Shown here: one piece after another, positions 17,453-31,007 of the stretch
Layout of the letters: every line of letters begins with the position of its first letter
Position numbering within the stretch: position 1 is the stretch's first letter
Origin: Buchnera aphidicola (Macrosiphum gaurae)
GTDB lineage: Bacteria; Pseudomonadota; Gammaproteobacteria; Enterobacterales; Enterobacteriaceae
NCBI RefSeq assembly: GCF_005080965.1
Contig: NZ_CP034867.1
Location: 434,001-498,000 of the forward strand
DNA: 64,000 bases
Direction: 5' to 3'
Translations under genes and position numbers: made by a program
The notes under the pieces: model-generated
What the model was told of the DNA's origin: nothing
The model's database searches: none
The model's input: the letters and a program-made list of their open reading frames with translations, nothing else

Positions 17453-19147
17453 ATGGATACCAAGATAAAAAATAAATATAAAAATTTTATTTGTCAAATT
17501 ATTAACAATGATTTTAATAAAAATAAAAGTCTATCTTTTTGCACTCGCTTTCCACCTGAGCCGAATGGACATCTTCATATTGGTCATGCAAAATCAATAT
17601 GTTTGAATTTTGAGCTCGCACATCTATACGAAGGACAATGTAATCTTCGATTTGATGATACAAATCCATTAAAAGAAAAAATTAAATATATTAATTCTAT
17701 CAAATATGACATTAATTGGATGGGTTATAAATGGCATGGTAATGTTCGTTATTCTTCCGAATATTTTTCAGAGTTATATGAATATGCAAAAGAATTAATA
17801 AAACGGGGTTTGGCTTATGTAGATCAGTTAACAAAAGAACAAATACGTCAATATAGAGGCACTTTAAATACTCCAGGTAAAAACAGTCCCTATAGAAACA
17901 GAACTATAAAAGAAAATATGCAACTTTTTAAAAAAATGAAAAATGGAGAATTTTCTGAGGGAGAAGCATGCCTACGTGCTAAAATAGACATGAAATCTTC
18001 TTTTATTATCATGCGTGATCCTGTTTTATATCGTATTATTTTTGCTGACCATCATCAGACTCAAAACAAATGGTGTATATATCCTATGTATGATTTTGCT
18101 CATTGTCTTTCTGATTCTATCGAAGGAATTACCCATTCGTTATGTACACTAGAATTTCAAGATAATAAATCTTTGTATAATTGGATATTAAAGCACACAA
18201 GTGTTAAACATCATCCTAAACAATACGAATTTTCTCGACTTAATCTAGAATTTTCGATTTTATCTAAAAGAAAAATAAAAAAACTCATTGATAAAAAAAT
18301 TATAGAAGGCTGGGATGATCCTCGAATTCCTACACTTTCTGGTTTAAGAAGAAAAGGATATACACCATCTTCTATCAAGAAATTCTGTCAAAAAATTGGA
18401 GTAACTAAACAAAATAATCTAATAGAATTTTCTATGTTAGAACATTGTATTCGTAAAGAATTAAATGAAACCGCTATACGTACGATGGCTATATTAGAAC
18501 CAATTAAAATATTTTTATATAATTTAAATGAAAATCATGAAGAAAAATTTACAGTTCCCAATCATCCTAATTATCCTAAAATGGGGACTCATAAAATTAT
18601 TTTTACTAATACCTTATATATTGAACGTTCAGATTTCAAAGAGAAATATGATAATAAATATAAAAGATTAAAACTAGGAGAAAAAATACGTCTGAGATAT
18701 GCTTATATAATTAAAGCAGAAAAAATAGAAAAAGATCAATATAATAACATTATTAATATAATATGTTATTGTGATTTGAAAACTTTAGGAAAAAAACCAA
18801 AAAATAATAAAAACCCTTCAGTAATACACTGGATTTCAGAAAAAAATACACTTGCAGTAGAATTCAGATTATATAATCCATTATTTAATATAAAAAATCC
18901 AGATCAAGAAAAAAATTTTTTATCATATATTAACTCTGACTCTTTAATAAAGAAATATGGATTTATAGAAAAAATAATAGGAGAAAAAATACAACAAAAA
19001 ATTCATGATAATAATCTAAAATTATTTTTTCAATTTGAAAGAATTGGTTATTTTTGTATAGATTATAGAAATTCCAAAAAAGATTATTTAGTATTTAATC
19101 GCACTGTCAGTTTGCGCGATACATGGAATATAAAAAAATTAAAATAA
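17453..19147 (+). CDS. glnS: Glutaminyl-tRNA synthetase
   Basis: Class I synthetase charging tRNA-Gln. Rossmann core with [18 protein letters not shown] (HIGH box) and the KMSKS-equivalent LSKRK, followed by the two beta-barrel anticodon-binding domains. Length is 564 residues (554 in E. coli). I start at ATG 17453, with AGGA seven bases upstream, because it aligns with the E. coli N-terminus; a TTG at 17429 would add eight unconserved residues. Its tRNA-Gln gene lies just upstream on the other strand. Confidence 0.97.
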   Translation: MDTKIKNKYKNFICQIINNDFNKNKSLSFCTRFPPEPNGHLHIGHAKSICLNFELAHLYEGQCNLRFDDTNPLKEKIKYINSIKYDINWMGYKWHGNVRYSSEYFSELYEYAKELIKRGLAYVDQLTKEQIRQYRGTLNTPGKNSPYRNRTIKENMQLFKKMKNGEFSEGEACLRAKIDMKSSFIIMRDPVLYRIIFADHHQTQNKWCIYPMYDFAHCLSDSIEGITHSLCTLEFQDNKSLYNWILKHTSVKHHPKQYEFSRLNLEFSILSKRKIKKLIDKKIIEGWDDPRIPTLSGLRRKGYTPSSIKKFCQKIGVTKQNNLIEFSMLEHCIRKELNETAIRTMAILEPIKIFLYNLNENHEEKFTVPNHPNYPKMGTHKIIFTNTLYIERSDFKEKYDNKYKRLKLGEKIRLRYAYIIKAEKIEKDQYNNIINIICYCDLKTLGKKPKNNKNPSVIHWISEKNTLAVEFRLYNPLFNIKNPDQEKNFLSYINSDSLIKKYGFIEKIIGEKIQQKIHDNNLKLFFQFERIGYFCIDYRNSKKDYLVFNRTVSLRDTWNIKKLK

Positions 19148-19289
19148 AAAACGTTACGAATAATTAATACGAGTATATAATCTTACATTTGTATTTCAAA
19201 TCAAAATATAAAAAACAAATGTGTTGCTATAAAAATTTTTATTTTAATCAAAATATTTTATGATTTCAAATCATTATAAAATGTTTTAA

Positions 19290-22290
<3,001 letters not shown>

Positions 22291-22810
22291 TTTTCTCATA
22301 AAAATATAATTTTTTTTTAAAAAAGAATCAGGTATTTCTACAATATGCCTGTTTCTGATTTAGTGAAAATGTTTAATGCATTTAAAATGATATAATCATT
22401 AACATATATAAAATATTTTTTTATAGAAAAATTGTAAAAAACTAATAAAAAACGTTATTAGAAATAAAAATTTTTAAATATATTAAACTATTTAATAAAA
22501 ACAGCCGTACAAATTTTTTTATTAAAATAGAATATTTTAAATCTACTAATTTTTCAATAAAAAATTAGTAATGATTTTAAGTCTTTACCAATCAAATATT
22601 TTTTAAAAATTTATAATAAAATTTATCGTCAATAATTATATGTCACTTTAAGATTAGAATAGTATATTCTTTAGTTCGTTTAAATAAATTTATTACTCAT
22701 AAAAAAATAATAACTATATAATCATTGATATTTATATTATTCAAAATACGTATTGTAAAATGTTAAATAGATTGAAATAAAATTTTTTAGTATTTTTAAG
22801 TTCTAAAAAA
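22291..22810. other. Gene-free 520-base gap between convergent eno and nlpD
   Basis: No open frame or recognisable remnant on either strand. It contains a perfect 11-bp hairpin (22544-22570: TACTAATTTTT, loop CAATA, AAAAATTAGTA) that may end eno and nlpD transcripts, and a shorter repeat near the eno stop (GGTAT/ATGCC inside AATCA...). In E. coli rpoS lies downstream of nlpD; this gap is where it would be expected, and nothing like it survives. Confidence 0.5.
22544..22570. terminator. Perfect 11-bp hairpin in the eno/nlpD gap
   Basis: Arms 22544-22554 and 22560-22570 are perfectly complementary around a five-base loop. T-rich sequence lies inside one arm rather than after it, so the terminator role is tentative. 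Confidence 0.4.
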
Positions 22811-23827
22811 TCAGAAATTTTTATTGATTTTAGGTAAAATATCTAATGGATTTATAGATTCCCCGAGATAACGCACTTCAAAATAAAGTCGCGCTAGATT
22901 AGTTTTTGATGGACATCCCATTGTAGCAATTTGCTTTTTTTCATCTACCTTATCTTTTTCTTTTACTAAAACCAAATCATTAAAAGCATAAATACTAAGG
23001 TAATTTTTGTTATGTCTAATAATAATTAATCGACCATATTTTTCAAATAAATCAGTTACAACTACAATTTCTCCTTTCGCTGCAGCAAAAACTGGTTGTC
23101 CTTTAAAACCAGAAATTTCCATTGTTTTATTATCTGATTTCTTATTATATAGATATTGAACATTTGTATTTTTGACAGGCCAATACCAATTATTAGAAAA
23201 ATCAAAAGATTTTAAATCTGGAAAATTATTAACAATTTTAAATTTTTTACTACAAAAAAAGCATATTTTAGTTGATTTTATATTATTTTTTAAAAAATTT
23301 ATAGTATTTAATGGTGTTTTAAAAATAGATTCACAAGAACTGTATTTCTTTATAGTATTGTTTTCTGAATTTATAATAGAACAATTATTGGTATTTTCAT
23401 GAATTAAAAAATCTCCCATCCATATTTTTTGGCCTACAATTATTTTATATGGTTTTTTTATAGAATTAAATTTAGATAATTCATAATAATTATAACCAGA
23501 ATTTTTAGCAATAGAATAGAGAGTATCTTTGAATTTAACAATATAAAAAATTTTAAATCGATTTCCCTCAAAAAAACCAATAAAATTATTATTACCAATC
23601 ATAATTTTATCTTGTCTTGAAGAAAGTATTTTTTTAGACTTTAAAAATGAGAAACATTCATTTTTTTTTAAAAATAAAAAATTTTTTGTATATGTTTTAT
23701 TAAAATGCAAATTAGAATGATTTGGGTAATTAATAGACATTCCAGACACAAAACCATTGAATAAAAATAACAAAAATACTAAAAAGAAAAACTTAAATAA
23801 AAAAATTTTTAATTGCATTGATTTCAT
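22811..23827 (-). CDS. nlpD: Divisome-associated NlpD-like protein (LysM plus LytM/M23 domain), no lipobox
   Basis: In E. coli NlpD is an outer-membrane lipoprotein that activates the amidase AmiC at division. Here an N-terminal hydrophobic segment (residues 6-28) is followed by a LysM domain (YIVKFKDTLYSIAKNSGYNYYELSKFN) and a C-terminal M23 domain (GQPVFAAAKGEIV, YGRLIIIRHNKNYLSIYAF). The M23 metal ligands (HxxxD, HxH) are absent, as in E. coli NlpD, so it is an activator type rather than a peptidase. The lipobox Cys is missing: the segment ends FVSGMS. Length is 338 residues (379 in E. coli). It follows ispF; pcm, surE and truD of the E. coli cluster are gone. Confidence 0.88.
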   Translation of the reverse strand: MKSMQLKIFLFKFFFLVFLLFLFNGFVSGMSINYPNHSNLHFNKTYTKNFLFLKKNECFSFLKSKKILSSRQDKIMIGNNNFIGFFEGNRFKIFYIVKFKDTLYSIAKNSGYNYYELSKFNSIKKPYKIIVGQKIWMGDFLIHENTNNCSIINSENNTIKKYSSCESIFKTPLNTINFLKNNIKSTKICFFCSKKFKIVNNFPDLKSFDFSNNWYWPVKNTNVQYLYNKKSDNKTMEISGFKGQPVFAAAKGEIVVVTDLFEKYGRLIIIRHNKNYLSIYAFNDLVLVKEKDKVDEKKQIATMGCPSKTNLARLYFEVRYLGESINPLDILPKINKNF

Positions 23828-23907
23828 CTATTTAATTGAATAAGAAATAAATTTCTTACATAACATTTTCCATATATTTAAAAAAACTAAAGAAATATCT
23901 TATCTAT

Positions 23908-24393
23908 TTAAGCACATTTTTTATTTTTTATTAGCATTGTAATTGCTTGACAAGCAATCCCTTCTTTTCTTCCAATACAACCTATTTTTTGAGAACTCGT
24001 AGATTTAATACTAATGTTATCTATTTCAGTATTTAGGTCTAATGATAAATTTGATCTCATAAAAAATATGTAAGGAGACATTTTTGGCTCTTCTGCAATA
24101 ATAGTCACATCGATATTACCTATATTATAATTTCTTAATTTAATTTTTTTTAAAATTTTTTTCAATAAAATTCTGCTGTTAATGTTTTTATATATTTGGT
24201 TATCACTGGGGAAAAAAGTGCCAATATCACCTATTGCAGCAGCACCTAATAATGAATCTATTACCGCATGTATTAACAAATCACCATTAGAATGAGCAAT
24301 TAGACCTTTGTGATAAGGAATTAAAACACCACCTATAATTAATGGTTTTGTACTTCCAAAAGTATGAATATCAAAACCATATCCAACTCTCAT
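23908..24393 (-). CDS. ispF: 2-C-methyl-D-erythritol 2,4-cyclodiphosphate synthase
   Basis: MEP-pathway step forming the cyclic diphosphate on the way to isopentenyl diphosphate. Zinc ligands in [12 protein letters not shown] and [18 protein letters not shown], plus [10 protein letters not shown] and the C-terminal [11 protein letters not shown]. Length is 161 residues (159 in E. coli). It is 22 bases downstream of ispD, in the E. coli order ftsB-ispD-ispF. Confidence 0.97.
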   Translation of the reverse strand: MRVGYGFDIHTFGSTKPLIIGGVLIPYHKGLIAHSNGDLLIHAVIDSLLGAAAIGDIGTFFPSDNQIYKNINSRILLKKILKKIKLRNYNIGNIDVTIIAEEPKMSPYIFFMRSNLSLDLNTEIDNISIKSTSSQKIGCIGRKEGIACQAITMLIKNKKCA

Positions 24394-24415
24394 AAAAATA
24401 TCCTTTTTTATTTAT

Positions 24416-25123
24416 CTAAATTATTTTTTTTAAATAAAAACTTGCAAGAATGAGATCTTCAGGCCAAGTAATTTTAATATTTCTGCAACTACCCATAACT
24501 AGTAATGGATTATATCCACAATATTCTAATGCTGATGCTTCATCTGTTATACTGATTTTATCTTTAATGATTTTCTTCAAACAATCTTTTAACAAATTTA
24601 TTTGAAATAACTGAGGAGTCAAAGCATGCCACAAGTTTTTTCTATGCACAGTATATAATACTTTTTTTTGCTGTAGATTACTACATTTAATGGTATCAGA
24701 AACTGGTCTTGCTAAAAGAGCACCTGCTGGATTTTTTTTAATAATAGATATTAATTTTTCTAAATCTTTATAACTTAAACAAGGACGAACTGCATCATGT
24801 ATTATAACCCAATCGATATTTTTTTCTGCTGCTATCAAACCTGATAAGACTGAGTTCATTCTTTTTTCACCACCAATCACAGAAATAATACGAAGATTAG
24901 ATGATATAGATAATTTATGAAAATAATAATCTTTTTTGTTTAAGCTTACAATTATACGAACTATATTCGGATGTAATAATAATACTCTCAAAGTATGCTC
25001 AAGAATAGTACGATTGCGAATTTTTATATATTGTTTAGGTAAATCATTTTTCATTCTTCTACCTATTCCAGCGGCAGGTACAATAGCTACAATTTTTGGT
25101 TCAAATAAATTAATTAAGATCAT
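24416..25123 (-). CDS. ispD: 2-C-methyl-D-erythritol 4-phosphate cytidylyltransferase
   Basis: Transfers CMP to methylerythritol phosphate in the MEP isoprenoid pathway. Nucleotide-binding IVPAAGIGRRMKNDLPKQYI, VIIHDAVRPCLS, and the C-terminal NIKITWPEDLILA. Length is 235 residues (236 in E. coli). Transcribed between ftsB and ispF. Confidence 0.97.
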   Translation of the reverse strand: MILINLFEPKIVAIVPAAGIGRRMKNDLPKQYIKIRNRTILEHTLRVLLLHPNIVRIIVSLNKKDYYFHKLSISSNLRIISVIGGEKRMNSVLSGLIAAEKNIDWVIIHDAVRPCLSYKDLEKLISIIKKNPAGALLARPVSDTIKCSNLQQKKVLYTVHRKNLWHALTPQLFQINLLKDCLKKIIKDKISITDEASALEYCGYNPLLVMGSCRNIKITWPEDLILASFYLKKII

Positions 25124-25183
25124 TTAATATCCAAAATAATACTATAAAAAATTTTATTGGATTATTATACAAATAAATATTTT

Positions 25184-25423
25184 TTATTTAAAAAAATTCA
25201 TATAAATTTCATACTTTTTTTTATTATCATTAATATGATTATGGAATTTTTTGATTTCTAAGATTATCTGATTGTTACGCATCTCAAGAAATTCATTGTT
25301 TTTTTTTTGCATTGCAACTTTTTTATATATTTTTATATAATCTATAATACCATTTTTTCCTATCCAAAGAGAATATTGTAACCACAATAATAAAGAAAAA
25401 AAAAATATTTTTAATATTTTCAT
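25184..25423 (-). CDS. ftsB: Cell division protein FtsB, C-terminally shortened
   Basis: Bitopic inner-membrane protein that forms a coiled coil with FtsL and binds FtsQ in the divisome. N-terminal transmembrane segment and signature FFFSLLLWLQYSLWIGKNGI match E. coli, followed by a heptad-like coiled-coil region to about residue 70. At 79 residues it lacks the C-terminal part of E. coli FtsB (103 residues), including the segment that contacts FtsQ (RPGETFYRLV in E. coli). No obvious frameshift explains the loss. It lies between cysC and ispD, but E. coli ygbE, normally between, is missing. Confidence 0.9.
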   Translation of the reverse strand: MKILKIFFFSLLLWLQYSLWIGKNGIIDYIKIYKKVAMQKKNNEFLEMRNNQIILEIKKFHNHINDNKKKYEIYMNFFK

Positions 25424-25480
25424 AAATTACTCTAAAAAAATAATCTTCTATAAATAAAAATTTTTTTATATTAAATACTT

Positions 25481-26101
25481 TTAATTGCTTCTCGAAAAAG
25501 GTATTATACTGCGATCATGCAAAATCTTGATTAGTTTTTTTGAATTATCTTCTAAAACATCTGTACCATTTAAAATGGCGTCAGGGTTTTGTGGAATTTC
25601 ATATTCAGATTGCACACCAGTAAAATCGGGTATTTTTCCAATACGAGCTCGTTTATACAATTTTTTAGGATCTCGAGATTCACAAATACTTATAGGTGTA
25701 TCAACAAATATTTCTAAAAAATTTTTTCTTCCTAACATTTTACAAATCATTTCTCTTTGATATTCATAAGGAGAAATGACTGACACTAATACTATTATAC
25801 CAGCATCTAACATTATTTTTGCTACTTCTCCAATACGTCTAATATTTTCTTCTCGATCGACAACACTAAAACTTAAGTCAGAACATAAACCAGATCTGAC
25901 GTTATCTCCATCTAATAAATAACTATTAATTCCATTTTTAAATAATGTTTTATCTAAAAAATTAGCAATACTTGATTTTCCTGAACCTGATAATCCTGTA
26001 AACCATATTGTAATTGATTTATGAGCATTTTTTTTTTCACGTTTTACACGTGTGATGGAATGTTTTTGCCAAATAATATTTTTTTTGAAATTGTTACTCA
26101 T
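25481..26101 (-). CDS. cysC: Adenylylsulfate kinase
   Basis: Phosphorylates APS to PAPS in sulfate assimilation. P-loop FTGLSGSGKSSIAN, DGDNVRSGLCSDLSFS, EENIRRIGEVAK and VSVISPYEYQRE. Length is 206 residues (201 in E. coli). It is separated from cysN by one base, in the cysG-cysD-cysN-cysC cluster. Confidence 0.98.
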   Translation of the reverse strand: MSNNFKKNIIWQKHSITRVKREKKNAHKSITIWFTGLSGSGKSSIANFLDKTLFKNGINSYLLDGDNVRSGLCSDLSFSVVDREENIRRIGEVAKIMLDAGIIVLVSVISPYEYQREMICKMLGRKNFLEIFVDTPISICESRDPKKLYKRARIGKIPDFTGVQSEYEIPQNPDAILNGTDVLEDNSKKLIKILHDRSIIPFSRSN

Positions 26102-26102
26102 T

Positions 26103-27524
26103 TTAATCAGAAACCTTTTTTGTTAAAAGTTTTGGTATTTTCCAATGTGGAAAATGTCGAGAAATTAAATCATGAAAATCTGATTCAAAATCTTTTTTAT
26201 TACAAGAAAATATTTTTTCTTTTTTTTCTGAACTATTGACGATCATTCCAGCACCAACAGTAATGTTTGTTAAAAGATCAATAAAAATCATATTGCCTGT
26301 CATTCTATTTTTACTATAATTATCAAAAATCATAGGTTCACTAAAAATAACTTTAACTCGACCAATACTATTCAAACTAAGAGAATTAGTTTTTGTTTTT
26401 GTTAAAGTGTTAATATCTATCTTAAATAAAATTTCTTTTATATAAACACGAGTTTTTTTACTAGATAATTTGATATTATATGATTGTCCTTTAAACAACA
26501 CATTATCTGTCATCCAAACAATATCAACGATAGATTCTCGAGAAGGTTGTAAAATAGAATCAACATTTACAAAAAAATCACCACGATTAATATCTATTTC
26601 ATCTTTTAATACTACTGTAACTGATTGACCAATTTCAGCTTTTTTTAAGTTTTGATCGAAAGTCACAATACGAGAAATATACGAATTAATATTTTCAGGT
26701 AATATTTTAATAGGTTGACCGACATGAATCGTGCCAGATAGTAAGATTCCAGAATATCCACGAAAATCTGAATTGGGACGATTTATGTATTGTACGAGAA
26801 ATCTAATTTCTTCTAGATTAGTGTTTGTTTTAATTTCTACTGTTTCTAAAAAATTTAATAATGTTAATCCATTATACCAAGGCATAAAATTTTTTTTAAA
26901 AACAATATTTTCGCCAAGTAAAGCAGACATCGGAATAAAAACAATATTTAAATTATCAGGTAACTTTCTAGAAAAAAATAAAAATTTTTTTTTGATATTA
27001 TTAAATGTTTCTTCTTTATAATCGACTAAATCCATTTTATTAATAGCAACAATTAAATATTTAATTCCAAGCAAAGTAGAAATAAAACTATGTCGAAAAG
27101 TTTGTTCTGATAATCCTTTTTTAGCATCAACTAATAAAATAGACAAGTCACATGTAGACGCTCCTGTTACCATATTACGAGTATATTGTTCATGACCAGG
27201 TGTATCTGAAATAATAAATTTCCTTTGATTAGTAGAAAAATAACGATAAGCTACATCAATTGTGATACCTTGTTCACGTTCAGACTGCAGTCCATCTACA
27301 ACTAGTGCGAGATCTATTTTAGATCCTTGTGTACCATGACGTTTGCTATCGCTTTTTAAAGAACATAATTGGTCGTCATAAATTTGTTTAGTATCATGTA
27401 ATAAACGACCAATTAGAGTACTTTTTCCATCATCCACGCTACCACATGTTAAAAATTTTAATAAAGTTTTTTTTTGTTGTGCATCGAACCACTGTTTGAA
27501 ATCATCTTTTACACTGATGTTCAT
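26103..27524 (-). CDS. cysN: Sulfate adenylyltransferase subunit 1 (GTPase)
   Basis: Elongation-factor-like GTPase that couples GTP hydrolysis to sulfate adenylylation by CysD. G1 GSVDDGKSTLIGRLLHDT, G3 DTPGHEQYTRNM and G4 NKMD are all present, followed by EF-Tu-type domains 2 and 3. Length is 473 residues (475 in E. coli). It starts 21 bases after cysD ends, in the same operon. Confidence 0.98.
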   Translation of the reverse strand: MNISVKDDFKQWFDAQQKKTLLKFLTCGSVDDGKSTLIGRLLHDTKQIYDDQLCSLKSDSKRHGTQGSKIDLALVVDGLQSEREQGITIDVAYRYFSTNQRKFIISDTPGHEQYTRNMVTGASTCDLSILLVDAKKGLSEQTFRHSFISTLLGIKYLIVAINKMDLVDYKEETFNNIKKKFLFFSRKLPDNLNIVFIPMSALLGENIVFKKNFMPWYNGLTLLNFLETVEIKTNTNLEEIRFLVQYINRPNSDFRGYSGILLSGTIHVGQPIKILPENINSYISRIVTFDQNLKKAEIGQSVTVVLKDEIDINRGDFFVNVDSILQPSRESIVDIVWMTDNVLFKGQSYNIKLSSKKTRVYIKEILFKIDINTLTKTKTNSLSLNSIGRVKVIFSEPMIFDNYSKNRMTGNMIFIDLLTNITVGAGMIVNSSEKKEKIFSCNKKDFESDFHDLISRHFPHWKIPKLLTKKVSD

Positions 27525-27545
27525 TTTTTTTAAATTCCTCTTTTT

Positions 27546-28454
27546 TTAAAAATAACCTTGTTTTTTTTTAAATTCCATAGAACTTTTTTGATCATGATCA
27601 ATAACTCGACCAGATCGTTCACTTGTTTTAACTATTAGTGTTTCTCTAATTATATCTTCAATATTTTTAGCTTCTGATTCAATCGCATTAGTTAAAGGCC
27701 AACAACCTAATGTACGAAATCTAATCATTTTTTCTTTTATTACTTCATTCGACTGAATGTTAATACGATTATCATTAATCATTATTAACATACCATTTCT
27801 TTCTAATACTGGCCGCATAGCAGAAAAATAAAGAGGAACAATTTCAATATTTTCTAAAAAAATATATTGCCAAATATCTAATTCAGTCCAATTTGAAAGT
27901 GGAAAAACACGAATATTTTCCCCTTTATTAATTTGACCATTATAATTCCACCATAACTCAGGGCGTTGTTTTTTTGGATCCCATTGATGAAATGAATCGC
28001 GAAAAGAATAAATACGTTCTTTAGAACGTGATTTTTCTTCATCTCGTCTTGCTCCACCAAAAGCAGCATCAAAACTATATTTATTTATAGCTTCTTTTAA
28101 TCCTTCTGTTTTCATAACATCAGTATATTTACTTCCTCCATGTTGAAAGGGATTTAAACCTAATGATTTTCCTTTTGAATGAGAATGAACTATTAGTTCT
28201 ATTTTTGAAGTTTTAGCAATATAATCTCTAAAGAGATACATTTCTTTAAATTTCCATCCAGTATCTATATGTAACAAAGGAAATGGTATTAATCCAGGAT
28301 AAAAAGCTTTTTTTGCAAGATGTAACATAACTGAAGAATCTTTCCCAATAGAATACAACATGACAGGATTTTGAAATTCCGCGATTACTTCTCTCATTAT
28401 ATAAATGCTTTCCGATTCTAATTGACGCAAATAAGTAGTATTTTTTTTAAACAT
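27546..28454 (-). CDS. cysD: Sulfate adenylyltransferase subunit 2
   Basis: Catalytic subunit that makes APS from ATP and sulfate. It has the N-type ATP pyrophosphatase PP-loop [16 protein letters not shown], with [31 protein letters not shown] and [15 protein letters not shown]. The 302 residues equal E. coli CysD. It lies 55 bases after cysG. Confidence 0.98.
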   Translation of the reverse strand: MFKKNTTYLRQLESESIYIMREVIAEFQNPVMLYSIGKDSSVMLHLAKKAFYPGLIPFPLLHIDTGWKFKEMYLFRDYIAKTSKIELIVHSHSKGKSLGLNPFQHGGSKYTDVMKTEGLKEAINKYSFDAAFGGARRDEEKSRSKERIYSFRDSFHQWDPKKQRPELWWNYNGQINKGENIRVFPLSNWTELDIWQYIFLENIEIVPLYFSAMRPVLERNGMLIMINDNRINIQSNEVIKEKMIRFRTLGCWPLTNAIESEAKNIEDIIRETLIVKTSERSGRVIDHDQKSSMEFKKKQGYF

Positions 28455-28509
28455 TATTTCTCCTTAAATTAATTTAACTGTAGAAAATATATTTATTTTT
28501 AATGTTATC

Positions 28510-29889
28510 TTATACATTTTCATTGTGAAACCATGCTAACTTTTCATGTAAACGAACAACATCTCCAACTATTAATAAAGATGGAGTTATAGTAAATTGA
28601 ATAATTTTTTCAATTTCGCTTAAACATCCCACAATAACTTTTTGATATATAGTTGTTCCCTTACTAACAATTGCTATTGGAGTTAGTTTTGATCGACCAA
28701 GTTTAATAAGTTTTTTAGCAATGTATACAGCCTGAAATGTTCCCATGTATATAACTAAAGTATAGGAGGCATCAGATAAAATTGACCAATTATTGACAAA
28801 ACCATCAACAGAATTATGTCCCGTAATAAATATAACACCCTGGGCATACTTACGATGTGTTAATGGTATACCAGTATAAGCTGAAACACCAATTGCAGAA
28901 GTAATACCTGGTACAATTTGAAAATCAATACCAGCCTTTTTTGCTGCTTCTATTTCTTCTCCACCACGTCCAAAAATGAAAGGATCTCCACCTTTTAAAC
29001 GTACTACTCTTTTCCCTTTTTGTGCTAAAAAAATTAATAATTTAATAATTTTCTCTTGGGTAATATTCTTTAAACCAAAACGTTTTCCAACACATATACA
29101 TTTTGCATCACGACGAATTAAATCTAAAACATCTTTAGAAACTAAATAATCGTATAAAACAACATCTGCTTGCTGTAATATTTGCAGTCCTCTTAAAGTT
29201 AATAAACCACTATCTCCTGGTCCAGCACCTACTAGAATAATTTCACCTTTTAATAAATTATTTTTATATATATTTTTTTTTAAAACATTAATCGCTTGTT
29301 CTTTTTTTCCATTAAGGATATGATCAACAAAAATACTCTTAAACAATTTCTCCCAAAATCGCCGTCTTTCTAAAACATTAAAAAAATGTTTTTTAATTAC
29401 AGATCTCCATTTTCCTGCAATTTTAGCAACATCACCTAATTTAATTGGTAACATCGCTTCAATTTTTTCACGTAATAAACGCAATAAAACAGGTGCAGTT
29501 CCTCCAGAAGACATGGCTACAATTACGGGAGAACGATCAATAATAGAAGGAAAAATAAAAGAACATTTTGCTTTATCATCGACTATATTTACTAATAAAC
29601 AACGTTTGTTACATTGTTTAAATATATATTCATTTAATTTTGTGTCGTTTGTAGCCGAAATTACTAAAAATATTTTTCTTAAATAAATCAAATCAAATTT
29701 TTTAGACAACCAATTTATTTTTTTTTCACGCAAAAGCAATTTAACTTCTAAGGATAACTCTTTAGCAATAACATTGACTTTGGCAGCAGCTCGAAGTAAC
29801 AATTTAATTTTATTAAAAGCCACTTCTCCAGCACCAATAACTAAAACATTTTTAGATTTCAAATCTATAAAAAGAGGAAGGTAATTCAC
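28510..29889 (-). CDS. cysG: Siroheme synthase CysG
   Basis: Trifunctional enzyme: uroporphyrinogen III C-methylation, precorrin-2 oxidation and iron insertion, giving the siroheme needed by CysI. The N-terminal Rossmann dehydrogenase/ferrochelatase domain has VLVIGAGEVAFNKI (residues 15-28). The C-terminal methyltransferase domain, from about residue 215, has LVGAGPGDSGLLTLRG and RLKGGDPFIFGRGGEE. Length is 459 residues (457 in E. coli). It is directly upstream of cysDNC, not next to nir genes as in E. coli, which places cofactor supply with sulfate activation. Confidence 0.98.
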   Translation of the reverse strand: MNYLPLFIDLKSKNVLVIGAGEVAFNKIKLLLRAAAKVNVIAKELSLEVKLLLREKKINWLSKKFDLIYLRKIFLVISATNDTKLNEYIFKQCNKRCLLVNIVDDKAKCSFIFPSIIDRSPVIVAMSSGGTAPVLLRLLREKIEAMLPIKLGDVAKIAGKWRSVIKKHFFNVLERRRFWEKLFKSIFVDHILNGKKEQAINVLKKNIYKNNLLKGEIILVGAGPGDSGLLTLRGLQILQQADVVLYDYLVSKDVLDLIRRDAKCICVGKRFGLKNITQEKIIKLLIFLAQKGKRVVRLKGGDPFIFGRGGEEIEAAKKAGIDFQIVPGITSAIGVSAYTGIPLTHRKYAQGVIFITGHNSVDGFVNNWSILSDASYTLVIYMGTFQAVYIAKKLIKLGRSKLTPIAIVSKGTTIYQKVIVGCLSEIEKIIQFTITPSLLIVGDVVRLHEKLAWFHNENV

Positions 29890-30257
29890 AGTAGCCTTAT
29901 TTTAAAAATATAAAATATATCAATAGAAAAAATAATTTTTAAATGTTAAAAAAGAGTGGCACAATATAATTATAAATCTGTTATAAATATTACCTAAAAT
30001 ATCTTTAGTATTACATTATAAGTAATGTATTAAAATATGATAAAAATCATATATTGTTTAATAAAACTTTTTAAAATATATATGTATGTATTACATAAAA
30101 TATAAATTTTAAAAAAATATTTTTTATTTATTACAGACCAGAATTTTAAATGTATTAAATTAAATACTTAACAAAATAAATAATTTACAATATAATTAAT
30201 AAAAAAAATATATAATACTTTCTAAAAAAAAAATTTTACTAATAATATTTAAAAAAT
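29890..30257. other. Gene-free 368-base gap between cysH and cysG
   Basis: No reading frame recognised. It must hold the promoter for the cysG-cysD-cysN-cysC block if that is separate from cysJIH. A 7-bp dyad TACATTA-TAAG-TAATGTA lies at 30012-30029. A TATAAT-like box can be read on the minus strand near 29966, but no convincing -35 goes with it, so no promoter is called. Confidence 0.4.
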
Positions 30258-30995
30258 TTAATTTTCATGTAAACCACATTCGCGTTTCAATCCAAAAAAA
30301 CGAGTTTCCTCTTCTAACATACCAGGAACATATTTTTTAGTAGTATGAGTATCTCCTACAGATAGATATCCTTTCTTGTATAAAGGATGAATATCTAAAT
30401 TATTTTCTTTTAAGTAATTTTTTATTTTATTATTAGACCAATCTAATATTGGTAAAATTTTAAATACTCCTTTTTGAATAGAAAGATATACTAAAGAATT
30501 TCGACTTTTTGATTGATCATGACGCAAACCAGAAAACCATGTTTGTACTGATAATTCATTTAAAGCACAATGCATAGGTTGTATTTTATTAATATCATTA
30601 TAAAAATTAATTCCTTCTATCCCTTTCTCCCATAATTTTCCATACCGTGCTTCCTGCCATGAAGGAGATATTCTTGATCTAAAAACTTTTAAATTTAGAT
30701 TAAATTTATTAGTTAATATATCAATAAATTTATATGTTTCAGGGAATAAATAACCTGTATCAATTAACACGACGGGAATATCGGGTTTTTGTTGAGTTAT
30801 CAGATGTAATAATACTACTGATTGAATACCAAAACTAGAGGACATAATATGTATATGAGGCAAATTGCTTAATGCCCAAGAAATACGTTTTTCTGCAGAA
30901 TAATTAGATAAAAGAACATTGAATTCAGATAATATCTTATTTTTTTTTTGAGAATTTAGTAAATTAATATTTTCAGTTTTAAATATAGACATCAT
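30258..30995 (-). CDS. cysH: Phosphoadenosine phosphosulfate reductase
   Basis: Thioredoxin-dependent reduction of PAPS to sulfite. [14 protein letters not shown] (PP-loop-like), [14 protein letters not shown], the C-terminal nucleophile Cys in ECGLHE and [17 protein letters not shown]. Length is 245 residues (244 in E. coli). It lies 12 bases after cysI in the cysJ-cysI-cysH operon. It lacks the extra Cys pairs of iron-sulfur APS reductases, so the substrate is PAPS. Confidence 0.98.
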   Translation of the reverse strand: MMSIFKTENINLLNSQKKNKILSEFNVLLSNYSAEKRISWALSNLPHIHIMSSSFGIQSVVLLHLITQQKPDIPVVLIDTGYLFPETYKFIDILTNKFNLNLKVFRSRISPSWQEARYGKLWEKGIEGINFYNDINKIQPMHCALNELSVQTWFSGLRHDQSKSRNSLVYLSIQKGVFKILPILDWSNNKIKNYLKENNLDIHPLYKKGYLSVGDTHTTKKYVPGMLEEETRFFGLKRECGLHEN

Positions 30996-31007
30996 GATTT
31001 CTCCATA

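Noticed and set aside
22291-22810. Degraded gene in the eno/nlpD gap
   Set aside because: All frames are interrupted and no family motif could be read.
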